A stretch of DNA of 64,000 bases from positions 516,685-580,684 of the forward strand of contig BCKL01000015.1 of assembly GCA_001600635.1 (NCBI GenBank). The letters are read 5' to 3'. The notes below the pieces were generated by a model. That model searched no databases, was not told the DNA's origin, and saw only the letters and a program-made list of their open reading frames with translations. Positions 44,332 through 58,653 of the stretch are shown here, piece after piece (within the stretch, counting starts at the first letter, position 1; every line of letters begins with the position of its first letter). The position numbers and the translations under genes are program-made. The DNA is from Leucosporidium creatinivorum. Taxonomy: Eukaryota > Basidiomycota > Microbotryomycetes > Leucosporidiales > Leucosporidiaceae.

Positions 44332-45745
44332 CTACTCAGTCCAAGGGCCAAGCTGGCCGCCAGTGACCTTCTGGATGATCTTCTCCGAGTTGACGTAGAA
44401 GTTGTCGATCATCTAGCAGAGTAGAAGAAGGTCAGCCTTGTCCTACATCAAGCTCAGAAACGACTCACCTCCTGGTCCGAAGCTTCGGCGCTCTCCTTGC
44501 CGTCCTCCTGCGCCTCAGTGAAGTAGCTACCGTTCTTCCACTTGCTGCCGTCCCTCAGCTCGGGGCTCGTTCCCGCCCAGAGCGCGCTGATGGATCCTTG
44601 GTCGGGAGTAGACATGAGAGGGCGAACGGCGGCGGCCATGACTCCGCCGAGAACCTCGCCGTAGGCGGGCTTGAATTGGGATTGCTGGCCAGTGGCGACG
44701 GCTCCGGGGTGGGTGGTGAAGGCGAGGATGGTGGAAGGAGGCTGGAGATGACGTTGGAGGACGGCCTGTGAGAGAGAAGGGGTAAGGTCAGCGCCGAGCT
44801 CGTATCATTGCCGAGTCGACCAGCGCCGAGGTCGAGCTGCACCGCGAGCATGCGAGGTACAGTCATATAGAGCCGGCGTTGATACACGACAGAGAAGAGA
44901 AGCAGAGAAGAGCTGCTCACCTTGTTGAAGAGGGTTACAGCGAGCTTGGTTCGAGCGTAGAGGCTGTTGGGGCCGAGCTCTTCCTTAAACTCCTGCTCAC
45001 TGGCAAACTTGCCTCCACCGAAAGTCTCGCCGGGTCCCTGGAAAGTCGCTCGGTGAAGCTCGGAGCTCATCTGGACAATTCGGACATCGGTGTTAGGGAG
45101 CTTGGAGGTCTTGGTGAGGACGGGAAGGAGGTGGGAGAGGAGGAGGTGGTGCGAGAGGTTGTTGAGAGTGAGATGGGAGCTGTGGAGTATCGTGGAAGAG
45201 CGAGGGTCAGCATGGGCAATTTGGAGAGCCGAAGGAGGCAACGCCGAGCGAGCGCCGAATTCGAAGTCGAGGGAAGCTAGAACTCACTCGTAGCCGTCCT
45301 TGGTCAGGTAGAACTCGTTGACACCCTTTCCGGCCAGCAAGAACACTCCATCAAGCCTCTCCAACTTGCTCTTCAGCTCCTTAGCCGTCTTAGCGACGGC
45401 GTTGAGATCCTCAAAGTCGACCTCCTCGAACTCGGCCTTGCCGCCGGCGATCTGCTCTCCAGTAGCGCTGGTATCCTTGTGCTGCTTGAGCATTCCATCG
45501 AATCCAGCGGCGTACTCCTTGGGAGCGTCCTCGAGGTTGCCCGACTTGATGTAGGCCTGCGCCGAGCGAGAGATCTCCTCGCCGAGTGCGAGGACGTGGA
45601 CCGTGGCTCCCTTCTGTACGAGGTTCGAGACGATGGAGAGCCCAATCCCATTTGAGCCACCCGTGACTAAATAATGGCGCTGGGCGAGGGAGGGCACATT
45701 GGCGTGTGTAAAGTTCTGCGTGAAGGTCTTCAGAATCGAGCTCAT
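44332..45745 (-). CDS. Short-chain dehydrogenase/reductase
   Basis: NAD(P)-dependent oxidoreductase, probably of the retinol-dehydrogenase/WW-oxidoreductase-like group. Exons on the minus strand: 45288-45745, 44921-45179, 44469-44765, 44332-44412; 364 residues. The Rossmann motif TGGSNGIG is near residue 28, the dinucleotide-site helix follows, NNLSHHLLLSHLLP is the family's central helix, and the catalytic pair is YARTK with an upstream MSSELHR. After the core comes HPGAVAT, typical of the family. A 35-residue insertion around HKDTSATGEQIAGGK is unusual. The start is the first ATG. Substrate unknown. Confidence 0.92.
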
Positions 45746-46221
45746 CTTGTAGTCGAGTGGTAAGGTTATGGTAGAAGGAGAAGAGCCGAATCGTCCTCAG
45801 CGATATTCTGAGCGCCTGAAGCCTGAATGAATGCCAGCGCTCGGACCCCAGGCTCGGCCGTCATCAGCCTCTCGAATCGCGACTCTGTGAGTGATCGCGT
45901 CGCTGAGCGAAGAGCCCGGTGGCATTACAGCGACTGTAGAAGAGCTTTCGACGCGTACGAGTCTAGCGAAGGTGGCTCGGCTGCAGGAAGACCGAGGGGC
46001 AAAGGAGGAGTGCCGAGCTCAGCGCTGTTGTACTGCTGGGCATTCCCAGAGATCGTAAGAGCAGAGTGTGTTCCACAACAGTTGTACAAGCCGCTGTGCT
46101 TAACCTGCGAGGCGACTAGAGATGATGAGGTGAAGCCCAACCTCTCGAAGCTGCCCGGCGACTCTTCGACTCCGCCCGTTGACTGCTACTTCGACTTTTG
46201 CACTTCATCAGCTAGCCCGGC
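45746..46221. promoter_or_regulatory. Divergent promoter between SDR and LYR genes
   Basis: About 475 bases. An open frame runs through part of it but has no recognisable product. It is probably shared upstream sequence for the two divergent genes. Confidence 0.45.
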
Positions 46222-46561
46222 ATGTCGCTCCCACTCCAACAACTCCGTTTCCAAGCTCGCGGACTCTATAAAGAGGTGCGCATCGCCCACAGCTTCGAGC
46301 ACACGCCCCACACGCTGACGCCTCCCATTCTTCGCTCCTCATCGCCGCGCTGCTATACAGCTACAATACCTCGCACGCGAGTATCCGGACCCTAACTACC
46401 CCATCAAGCAGAAGCTGCACAGCTGCTTCCTTGCGCACGTAGGGAAGGATCGGGAGGGCGTGGAGCAGGGGATCAAGAAGGCGGAGTTCATCAAGAAGGA
46501 GTTGGAGGCGATGTACTTTTTGCGCAAGTATAGGACGATGAAGGGGAGGTACTACAACTGA
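46222..46561 (+). CDS. LYR-motif protein, ETFRF1/LYRM5 type
   Basis: Small mitochondrial matrix protein; its animal homologue binds electron-transferring flavoprotein and is proposed to control its flavin. Two exons, 46222-46275 and 46361-46561, give 84 residues. The LYR-type motif is GLYKELQYLAREYP spanning the splice junction, and the C-terminal signature FIKKELEAMYFLRKYRTMKG matches the family closely. Each exon is too short to stand out alone, so automatic annotation could miss it. It begins MSLPLQQLRF; no cleavable presequence is evident. Confidence 0.9.
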
Positions 46562-47318
46562 GCGGGGAGGTCGTAGTAGCGCTGCAGAGGAAGCGTTGCT
46601 GGAGAGGAAGGAGCGGTCCGATGGGTAGCCCTGCCTTGCTCGCCGAGGCTCACTTGCGGAAGCTGACATAACGTATCATCTTACAGGCCGACTGTGGTAC
46701 CGCTCCCAGCGCACCCATCGCTCTTAGTCGTCGTCTCGGCGGAGGCTCCTTCGAAACGACGGCAGGCTTCGGCTCTCGGGGCTGGCCAGGCAAGATCGTC
46801 TGGCACGCCCTTGAAGGTTTAACAGGCTACCAAGGTCAGCTTCGCACTCCCCGCTGCCTCTCTCCCCAGCTATTTCCCTTCCCGCCTCTCCGTCTCTGTC
46901 TCTCAAAGTCGAGGTCACCCTCCGACATCCTCGAGAAGGAGCGCAGCTGACCGCTCCTTGATCTCTCACAGCTGTATCTCCCACTCGCAAAGTCTCACTG
47001 CCCTCACCCGCCGCCTGCCCCCCTTCCCCTCGGCGTGAAGTCCCGCAATGCCGCCGAGCCGAGCGGGAGAGCAATGCCCTATGGCAGCACTTGGAGACCC
47101 AGATGCTCCCTTGAAACGTCGGGGAGCCTAATGAGAAACTGATACATCAGCGACGCAGCTCAGAGAGATGTACAGCGAGCACTCTGTTTTGCTCTCTCGG
47201 TTGGCGATCTCGGCGCTTCAAGGCGAATGCTCAAGCTTGCTCATAAATACATGCGATGATCCCAGACTACTTCACCAATATCCTACTACACCCTTCAGCC
47301 CTCACCACACCCCTGACC
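46562..47318. other. Gene-free region between LYR and phenol monooxygenase genes
   Basis: About 750 bases between two convergent 3' ends. A GCTGACATAACG...TTACAG stretch near 46660-46685 resembles an intron end and might be a 3' UTR intron of the LYR gene. I see no protein-coding signal. Confidence 0.4.
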
Positions 47319-50383
<3,065 letters not shown>

Positions 50384-50926
50384 GATGATGTGTGTGTGTG
50401 CTGAGAGATGATGTGGTGTGTAGGAGAGAAAGAGGGAATCCCTCGAGGGCATTCGCGGGCTGGAAACGACTTCGCGGTCTTCCCCTCCCCACCTCCGGAA
50501 GAAGCGATCCTGAAAAATAGGAGGCGAAGCAAGGAAAGTATGTATGCTATCATCGCGCAAAGTCTTGTTGGGAAAAGGAACTATAAAGCTACAGACGAGC
50601 AGAGAGACGGGAACTAGCCAGCATCGCCGAGCGGGCGGAGGGGTGGCAAAACGTGAGGTTTCACAGGCAAGAGTACGAGCGACTGGTGTGCATAGAACAT
50701 GAAAGAATCGCTTTGTCGCTTCAGAGGGAGGCCGAGCAGTAGCGGGAGCTTCAGGCTTCGCGGAAGTCATTGCCGAGCTCTCGCTTTCGAAGCCAATCCG
50801 GCTCACAGGGTCACAGCCCATGGACCCCATACTGCACAACAGACCTTGAACACTTGCCGTCACATCTCTACGATGCCCTTCTCCCGCCTCACCCTCCTAC
50901 ATCGTCGCCGAGCGGCGAGACCCTCC
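50384..50926. promoter_or_regulatory. Phenol monooxygenase promoter and PEX11 3' flank
   Basis: About 540 bases. Close to the start is a run of CACACACATCATC on the coding strand. I find no gene or site I can name. Confidence 0.45.
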
Positions 50927-52311
50927 TCAAGCGGTTCCCTTCCACACTCCGATCAGGCCGTGCACAGCGGCGAGCGATCCACAGAGACCGACGTAGACGG
51001 GGTCGGGGAGGAGACCGCCAGGGATGGACCTGTTTTGTGGTTGAAGCGAGCGAAAGAAGGGGAGGGGAGAAGGAGGAGAGGGAGGGGAAGATGGGAGGAA
51101 GGAGGAGACGGGGGCGTGCGTTAGCGGTCAAATCGCGTGAGGTAGGCGAAGGAACAGTGAAGTGAAATGAAAACGAAATCTCACGCACCAATGCATCGTC
51201 AACGGCAAGTAACCCGTCTGGATCCACGCATCCCTGTTCAACCGCTCACTCTCGGCCTCGATCCTCTTGATCTCCCTCTTCTCGACCTCGACATCCTCCC
51301 TAGTAACGCTATCCACTGCTTGAAGCTTGGTCTTGCGGTTCGAAGCAAGAGCGGCGCGCGCGCGGGTGAGGAGAGTGCGCGAACGGAGGTTGGCGGCGAC
51401 TTGGCTGTGGGTGGGGGAGGGGTTGGAAGGCGTGAGCAAGGGAAGGAGATGGAGATTGAGGACGAGAGGGACCCACAGAACGACGTAGGCGGCCCAGAAG
51501 CGGCAGGACCAGATGGCGAGCTATTCGGCGAAGGGGAGACGGGGTCAGTCGGTCGGCGATGGAATCCGGCAGCCCTCAGCTCGGGGGGAAACAAGTGAGT
51601 AGAAGCTCACCTTTCCAATCCTCGCAGCACTGGCTTTGAAAACACCCTTCCCAGCGAGGTAGTCTGTTCGGTCGAAGCTCGGTCGGCTTCCTTCTCCGCT
51701 CCCTCCTTGCCCTCGTCGAGGGACAGAAACTCACAATAGTGCTCCATAGGGTAGTACATCAACATACTCCACACTTGCGCCCTATTGATGACCTTCAACC
51801 ACTTGTCCTTGGGCGCCGACGCCGGGTCATTGAGGGATTGAGCCCATTGGAGGATGGGGAAGAGGCCGAAGAGGCGGTAGCTGTTTCGGTATGACATACG
51901 CATCATCAGCGAAGCTCCAAGAAGCCGAGAAGGAGAGAGAGAACAACGTACAGCACACGAGCATCTCCCACCAACGCGCCCAACTTGCTCACTCGCTCGG
52001 CGATGTCCCGCCTGCTCTTAGTACTAACACTAGGATGCCTCAATGCGTAGTCTGCTACCTTGGCACCATCTGTAACGCATCGTCCCGTCAGCTCAGCTCG
52101 ACTCTCTCGCCCCTCCCCGCAACTCGCAACGCGCTCTTCCAGCTAGCTCTGCAGGGCGACAGAACCAGAGCAAGCATAGCAACGTACAGGCCATCAACAT
52201 GAACACCTTGTCCTGCCCGCTGTAGGTAGCGAAGACCCGGTTGAGATGAGCGAGAGTTGAGGAGGGGGGAGAGAAGGGCGAGAGCGAGAGCTTGGACGGC
52301 GAGGACGACAT
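50927..52311 (-). CDS. PEX11-family peroxisomal membrane protein
   Basis: Promotes peroxisome elongation and division; the architecture is closest to the PEX11C/PEX11-gamma type. Exons on the minus strand: 52188-52311, 51952-52069, 51735-51880, 51611-51663, 51189-51520, 50927-51029; 291 residues. The N-terminal amphipathic region (TYSGQDKVFMLMAY) is the family hallmark, followed by the GDARVLYRLFGLFPILQWA block, two hydrophobic stretches (SCRFWAAYVVLWVPLVLNLHLL; VYVGLCGSLAAVHGLIGVW) and a charged helix between them. The last intron is about 159 bases and pyrimidine-rich. The sequence ends WKGTA after the last hydrophobic stretch. Confidence 0.92.
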
Positions 52312-52675
52312 GCTGACTGTGAGTTGTAGCTTAGTAGATGCGTCGTGAAGTTGCTGCTGTGCTGAGCTGAATGAGCAGAAATGAGGCGAAAGAACAACCG
52401 ACGACAGCCTGCCGAGCCTCCGCTTAAGTCGAGCCGGTTGGCGGAGGCGGTTTCCGGTCGTTCGAATTGGCCTACAGGAATGAGGCGCAGGGTAGGATAT
52501 CTTTTCAGAACTACTGAGGCCGCTGAGCCGAGTTGTAGGTGACTATCTCGCGACCGGTCTCTCACTTCGGACTTGGGCCTGCTCTCCGCCGTCACCGAGG
52601 ATCAGTAGCTCAACCTAGATGGAAACTGCCTTCGGTGTTGCTGTGTGCTGGTGTACAAATCCTCCTCCTCTCTGC
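52312..52675. promoter_or_regulatory. PEX11 promoter and PRE7 3' flank
   Basis: About 360 bases with no open frame of note. It separates the PEX11 start from the PRE7 stop; both genes are on the minus strand. Confidence 0.45.
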
Positions 52676-54653
52676 CTAATCCCTCTTGAGCGCTGTGCAG
52701 TCGAACGAGAAAGATGGTCAGCTTTCGGTCCGACTCCTCCCTCTCTCGCCTCTTCCGATCTCGCTCAAACTCACGCAACTCCCTCAACTTCGCTCCCTCC
52801 CCCTTGACAATCGTCCAAATCTGCAACCCATCTCCCACCTCAATGTGCCTCTCGGTCGCGCCGGTGAAGGCGTCAATCACGAGCGAGAGGACCGTCTCCA
52901 TGGGCAGGACGGGGCGCTCGCCCTTGGGCAGAGGAGCGGCAGAGGGGTCGGGGTTTTGGTTCTTGGAGTAGACCTGTTGCGGCGAGGAGGGGAGGAGAAG
53001 AGGTCAGCGAGGTTCGGCGTTCGCTCCCTTGGCCTCTATCCCGTCGGGGTCGACGGGCGAAGTGGGGAAGAGGCAAACGAGCGGGACAGCAGAACGCACC
53101 ATGTTATCCAAGAAAGGCTGCACCAAACTCTGCGCGGCTCCAGCAGCCCTACAGCTCTCCCTCTCGTACGAACCGACGGGGTCGAACGAGTAGACGGCTC
53201 CGGTGCCGTCGCGGTCGATACCTCCGACTATTGATGGTGGTGAGATAAGAGCGGGTGGACGTGGATGTGAGGGGAGGAGAGGAGCAGCGAATGTCGAAAG
53301 AAGGAGGGAGGGAGAGTGGAGAGAATGTCAGCGACCGAGCCAAAGCCGAGTGGAAGTGGACGCCTCGCCGCCGTCTCGATTCCTCTGCGACGCTCAAGCT
53401 AAAGAAGAGAAACGTACGAATGACATGTGCGTAGTAAGGGAAGAACCTCTTGCCGTAGAGCATCGTCTGGACCATCCGGGCGATCGAGGCGAGCGAAGGG
53501 ACCTCTGAGTGAGTGTGGTAGTACCACTGAGGTGGTGTGGAGAGTGAAGGAGACAGAGGAGGAGGAGGCGGGAAGGGCGGAGATGAGGGAGCGGGAGAGG
53601 GAGGGTAGAGGGCAGAGGAGGGAGGGGAGGGACGGTTCGTGAGCGTTCGAGCGGGGAGGGCAGATGAGCTGGAAGCCAGACTCCAGAGCAACACGGACGA
53701 TTAGGCCTGTATCAGACGATGCAAGCCTCTTCTCCGTGGCCGGACTCCACTCAGCTCGGCGAGGCGAAGCGATCCAGCTACTTCGCTGACCTCGAGGCAA
53801 TCAGCGCCGAGACTGGTCCCGCAAGCTGCAGGCGAGCTGGACATCTGTGCATAATGCTGAAGAAAGCTGGTGTGCAGCAACCCCAGCGTAGCGAACGCAT
53901 TCGAGCCAGAGCATCGCGCTCAGCACAACACCAGCGCTCGGCGCATCGTGAGGGAGCACGGCAGCACTGACCAGCGTGGCTGTACGAGAGGAAACACTAA
54001 GTAGAGCATCGCCCACAGCAGCGAGCCAGCCCGCCCACGGTATTGGTGAGCAGACTGGACCCGCGAGGTCGAAGCGTCGCCAGTGCATCCCCCAAGTCAC
54101 CAGGGCCGGAGAGAGCTATACCCCTAGCAGCCCCGCCGGCGCTCTCCAGGAGCACACGCTGTACCGCACTGTGCCCCTGTACCACCCTGCTCCCCTCCGC
54201 CGCTTCCCACAAGCCCAAGCGTCGTCACCCTCCCGCCTCAGCGCTGTAACTCACCTCCAACCTCTGCTTGACCCTCTTAGCCAAAGCTGTACCATCCGCC
54301 TGGAACCCTACAACCGCCATGACGACCTCGTCCGTCAACTGGTAGCACTTCTTTGCGTAACGGGTCTGAATCGAGTAGCCCTCGGATTGTCGAGTGTCGG
54401 CTGCTACGATGGCAAAGTTCTCGGACGAGATGGCGAGGATCGTTCCTGTAGGACAGCAGACGTGTCAGTAGAGCCCTGTAGATCAGCGGTAGCGAGTACA
54501 GGCGCACCTCCGTTGTCCTGCAAGCGGGAACGAGTGCGTCAGCTTTGGGAGAGCAGCTGGGAGAGAGAGCTAAAGACGTACAGAGTAAGGGTTGAAGGAG
54601 CGCTGTTGGGGTGCTCCCGAGTAGTTGGATAGCTTGGCGCCCTGAGAAGTCAT
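52676..54653 (-). CDS. PRE7: 20S proteasome subunit beta-6
   Basis: Non-catalytic beta subunit (C5/PSMB1) of the 20S core. Exons on the minus strand: 54582-54653, 54508-54517, 54255-54445, 53418-53526, 53100-53227, 52775-52973, 52676-52692; 241 residues, the usual family length. Recognisable stretches are [49 protein letters not shown] and [15 protein letters not shown], with C-terminus LPLKRD. Exon 2 is only ten bases and the last exon is 17 bases. Intron 53527-54254 is 728 bases, more than ten times the local norm. CTACAG sits just before the start codon. Confidence 0.96.
53527..54254 (-). other. Unusually long PRE7 intron
   Basis: 728-base intron between RLE and WYYH of PRE7; the reading frame is continuous across it, so no coding exon is missing. 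On the gene strand the last 150 bases before the acceptor are almost wholly pyrimidine. I find no tRNA, snoRNA box pair or open frame in it that I can defend. Confidence 0.85.
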
Positions 54654-55409
54654 CTTGCTGTAGCTGGGTAGACGAGGTGAGAGAAGGAGGAAGAGAGGCG
54701 AGAGCAGCGACGCGCGTCGCTACGAGGAAGAGGTCAGTGCAAGGGAGTTGATGAATTACAGGACAGCTCAGGCGAGCTATCAAGCTAGCTAGACCGCCCT
54801 ACAGCTGTCTTGTTTCTGGCAAGCAGTCCTTGCCGCTCGCCGAGCTCTCAGCTCCTCGCCGAGCTCTCAGCTCCTCGCCGAGCATTCGCAAGCCTTTGAC
54901 CTTGATTAAGCGGGCTTTATCGAGCGAGGACTTATATCAGCCTTCTTAAGTACATGTGGAAAGAGCTGTCGACCTCCCGGCCGACTCATAACGGCTCGAG
55001 CCGTCGATTCTCGCCTGCTCCTGCCATCGCCGAGACTCAGAAACGGCGTCGAAGGCCACCATGGCGCTAGAAGCAGGGACAACGAGCCGGCGAGGGAGCA
55101 AGTGCACCGCAGAGATCTCTACCAGCGCTGCCGAACCTCCCATGAAGCGTGGTAGTCGCTCTCTTGCTCTACTCTCGAGTTCACTCGCTCGGCTCTCTCC
55201 CAAGTCCGAAGACGAGTCTAGGTGAACCGGCGTAAAGGCGCCTCTGGGTATTATATGTCAGAGAGTAACAAACAAGTAGACTATGCGAAAAAGTAGGTGT
55301 AGCTAGCACACGAGGCCAACAAGAAGTAGCGAAGCCGAAACCGAAACCGAAACACGACACGTAAAACCGCCTCCCCTGCCTTTTCTAGCGAAGGCTAGCT
55401 CCACTCCCT
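54654..55409. other. PRE7 upstream region and 3' flank of the Medusa-type gene
   Basis: About 755 bases. It holds a short tandem repeat at 54837-54874 and a triple CCGAAA run near 55342. An 85-codon open frame on the minus strand has no recognisable product and is not called. Confidence 0.45.
54837..54884. repeat. 19 bp tandem repeat upstream of PRE7
   Basis: Two perfect copies of TCGCCGAGCTCTCAGCTCC followed by a partial third, about 190-235 bases upstream of the PRE7 start. Confidence 0.9.
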
Positions 55410-58400
55410 CTACCTATCCAACCACCCCTGACTCTCCCCAAACTCCCTCAGCCCCTCCAAACTACTACTCCTCCTCAACGCAACCCCCGCACTCAAAGGC
55501 TCATACCCCGTCGGCGCGGCGACTCCCCAACTCTGCACGCCCGCCAAATCTTGTGCGTAGTACTCCTGCCCTCCTCCGCCGCCGCCGCCGTATTGAGGTG
55601 GCGTCCATCCGCCCACGCCGAAAGGGTTAGGGCCGGCGTTCGGAGGAGCTGAGTAGGGTCCGGAGTGGGAGCTCAGAGGTCGGCGAGGACCGTCCGAGTA
55701 GGCGCGAGAGTGGTTCAGAGGTGGTGGAGGCATGGAGTTCTCCACCTCTGTTCCTCCTCCGTCGACGAGGTCGGAGGTGGGCTCGGCGCCCTCGTCGTCG
55801 CCAGCCTGATTCTCCTCCTGACCAGCAGGGGGGGCATCGCGCCTTCTCGACCTCGTAGCATGACGATGGTTGGGCTCGACTCCTCCTCCTCCTCCTCCTC
55901 CCGCTGGGTTATCGAGGATCCCATCGAAGTCATACGAGCTCCTTCCGTTCGGTCCAGGCGAGTTGGAGCGATCCACGACGACGTTAGGAGGGGGAGGTTG
56001 GTCATACTGCTGATGATGTCCTCCGAGATGAGGGCTCTGAGCCAAATGCGGCGAAGGAGGGTGCGAATGCGAGTGAAGCGAGGGGTTCGGCGAGTGGTGC
56101 ATTCCGCCTGGAGCGAGATGCTCCGTGTTCGGCGAAGGATGGGGTAGGGGTCCACCGAAATGCTCGTGTCCTCCGAAGTGAGGTGAGTGGCCGAGATGAG
56201 GGGAGGTGAGTTGGGAGGAAGGGCCGCCGAGGTGAGGGGAGACGAGGTGGGGTGAGTGAGGGTAGGAAGGAAGGGCGGGGAGGGCGGGAAGCTCGTGTGG
56301 GAGGTCGGGGCCTTGGCCGTCGTCGGAGGCGGGGCCGACATGGACGCTTGGTGATGGGTCGGGAGCGACGGGCGCGGTGTAGGTGGCGGACTGTTGAAGA
56401 GAGCGAGAAGAAGTGAGCTCGAGGCTCGGCGAACAAGAACGAGAGAGGAGAGAAACGCACGTATTTGGAAATGATCTTCTTGAGCGCGTTGGCGAGAATC
56501 TTCCATGGGAATACCTTGACGTCCTTCTCGATGTTCCTCGGCTTGGGGTTGGGGAAGCCCATAATCAACTTGAAGAAGGGCTCCGAATCGGGCTTGCTCT
56601 TCGACACCGTCTGAGGCTTGAACCCCTCGAGGTTCCTCCTAATCCTATTCTTCTCCTCGACCGTGAAGCGCACTCCAACAAGCGCCTCGAGGAGGTAGAT
56701 GGTGTCGACCGAAGTGACAAAGCACTCGTTCCACTCGTCGCGGAAGATGCACGAGATGACAATCGAGTTGGGCACAAACTCGGCTTGACCGATGGGACGG
56801 AACGTAGCGTTGATGACGTTGCCTTCCTGTTGGCGCCAGAACTGGATCAATCGACGGCGGTTCGTCCATTCCTCGTTCGACCAGCCCATCGCCATCGAGT
56901 TGAGGTCGCCCTGCAGCTTGAGGATAGCCTTGTTGGAGAAGGTGGCGACTTGTCCTCCGTTGGTAGCGACGGTGGGAGTGGAAGGGATCTGAGAGGTGCG
57001 AAGGAGGTCGGGTTGAGGTGCGCCGCGGTTGAGGTCGTCGACTGGGGGGTGTCGGCCAGTGTTGCCGCCGCCTACGCGGACGGGCTCCTCGGAACCGTCG
57101 TTGGGAGTGACGCCGCGCTTGCTGGTACGAGGGGAGAGGTGCGAGTTGGCGTTTGGTGGCGAGAGGTAGTCGCGACCCTTTCTCGGCGAAGGGACGATGG
57201 GGCCTGTTTCGAAGGTCCGATCAGCGGCTGTTCGGTATCGGATGGCTCACTGGACTCACTTCTGAGCGCAGGAGGATGCCTATCGCTCAGCAGCTCCTCT
57301 CCGGCTCGCTTGAGGTACCGTGGCGGGGTGGCAGCTGTTCGAGGCCGGAAGAGGTCAGCTCGGCTCAGCGCTCAAAACCAATGACAACGAATTACGAAGC
57401 ATCGGCAGCGCATCCCACTCTCCCACAATGCACTCTTCCAGGATCTCCGACTGCTCATCCACCACTCGGACGAGAACCATGACCCGCTCATCCAACGGTC
57501 CCATGCTCTGCCTCGCGGGCACAAAGCTCGTCAACACAACAAACGCATCCCTCTCATCCGGTCCCGCATCCATACTCTCCCCCACCCCATTCCCATCAAT
57601 AGCCTGCGCCCTCGTAAACTTGGTCGGCGCGGGCGCTCCGCCGAAGACGACGACGAAGCGGCGCGTGACGGCCGTTTTGTGCGGCATGGGGTTATTGAGA
57701 GAGGGGGAGCCTGGTCCGAACGCGGGGATGGAGTATTGTGTAGGAGGGGCGGCGGTGATGGCGAGAGCGTCGAGGACGATGGTGACTTGCGATCCTTCCT
57801 CGCCGGCTTGGGGGGTCCATTGGACGATCTTGAGGGTGGGGCCGTAGGGCGCTGCGCTGTTGATCATGCGGTGGTTGAGGTCGGGTGTGCGAGGGTGGGG
57901 AGAGTGGTGGAGAAGTGGTGTCGTGTGAACGAAGGAGGAAGGCTCGACGCTGCCATGCCGAGAAGCACCCATTACGCGATCATGCGGGCCCAAAGTGGTG
58001 TAGTATCCTCCCTGAGGTGTTGGCGTTCCTCCCCTCGAAGGAGAGCCATTGTGCTCGATGATGGGCGAGCCAAGCCCGACGCCATGGCCGTGGTCGACTG
58101 GTCCTCCGGCGCCGACCATCCCCTCGCCGTTGTCGGGATAGGACGACATTTCGAGCGTCGGGTACGATCTTGGTGGTAGATGATGACCGAGATGAGGCGA
58201 GGAATGCTGGCCTAGTAGAGGGGAAGAGTGGTGCGAATGCGAAGCGGGGTGATGGCCATGGGGCGAGAGGGCGTGGTGCTGAGGGTGCTGAGGGTACGGG
58301 TCGAAATGGCTCTTGTGCACTACATGCGGTGAATGATGCTCTGTAGGATGGTAGAACAGTCAGCGCTGCCCATCTTCGCACTCTCCAACAACAAGTCCGG

Positions 58401-58653
58401 CGGCCGCCTCGCCCTGCCCTCGCCTCGAAGCCCAAGGGCTCCCAATGGCCGCTCCGCCACTCTGTAATCCCCTACAGCTTTCCGCCTGTAGCGCAGCTGT
58501 GTCTGCTGCCCTCGCTGCTGTGTCCTACAGCTTCGGCGGTACCAGGCGAGAGATTGGGGCTTCGAGGGCTAGGCGTTCAAGGCGGGAGTAGCCAGAGGGC
58601 TGTAAAGGTGGACAAGAAGGCTCACCATGACCGTAGTAATCCGTGTAGGACAT
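55410..58653 (-). CDS. Medusa (MedA)-type developmental regulator, DUF7082
   Basis: Likely nuclear regulator of morphogenesis; ascomycete MedA controls conidiophore form and adherence. Exons on the minus strand: 58626-58653, 57396-58340, 57260-57334, 56461-57203, 55410-56390; 923 residues. The N-terminus is His/Ser/Pro-rich (many SPHLGHH-type runs). A beta-rich IPT-like region (LKIVQWTPQAGEEGSQVTI...RRFVVVFGG) is followed by the diagnostic core: MGWSNEEWTNRRRLIQFW, FVTSVDTIYLLEALVGVRFT, EEKNRIRRNLEGFKPQTVSK and GFPNPKPRNIEKDVKVFPWK (about residues 480-600). The C-terminal third is low complexity with poly-Gly. Exon 1 codes only MSYTDYYGH. The 2.1 kb upstream region is the longest gene-free stretch here. 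Confidence 0.92.

Noticed and set aside
53527-54254. Nested gene in the PRE7 intron (218-codon plus-strand frame overlaps it)
   Set aside because: The frame runs across PRE7 exons in antisense and lacks domain character.
54946-55203. 85-codon minus-strand open frame
   Set aside because: No recognisable domain, and the composition matches GC-rich noncoding DNA nearby.
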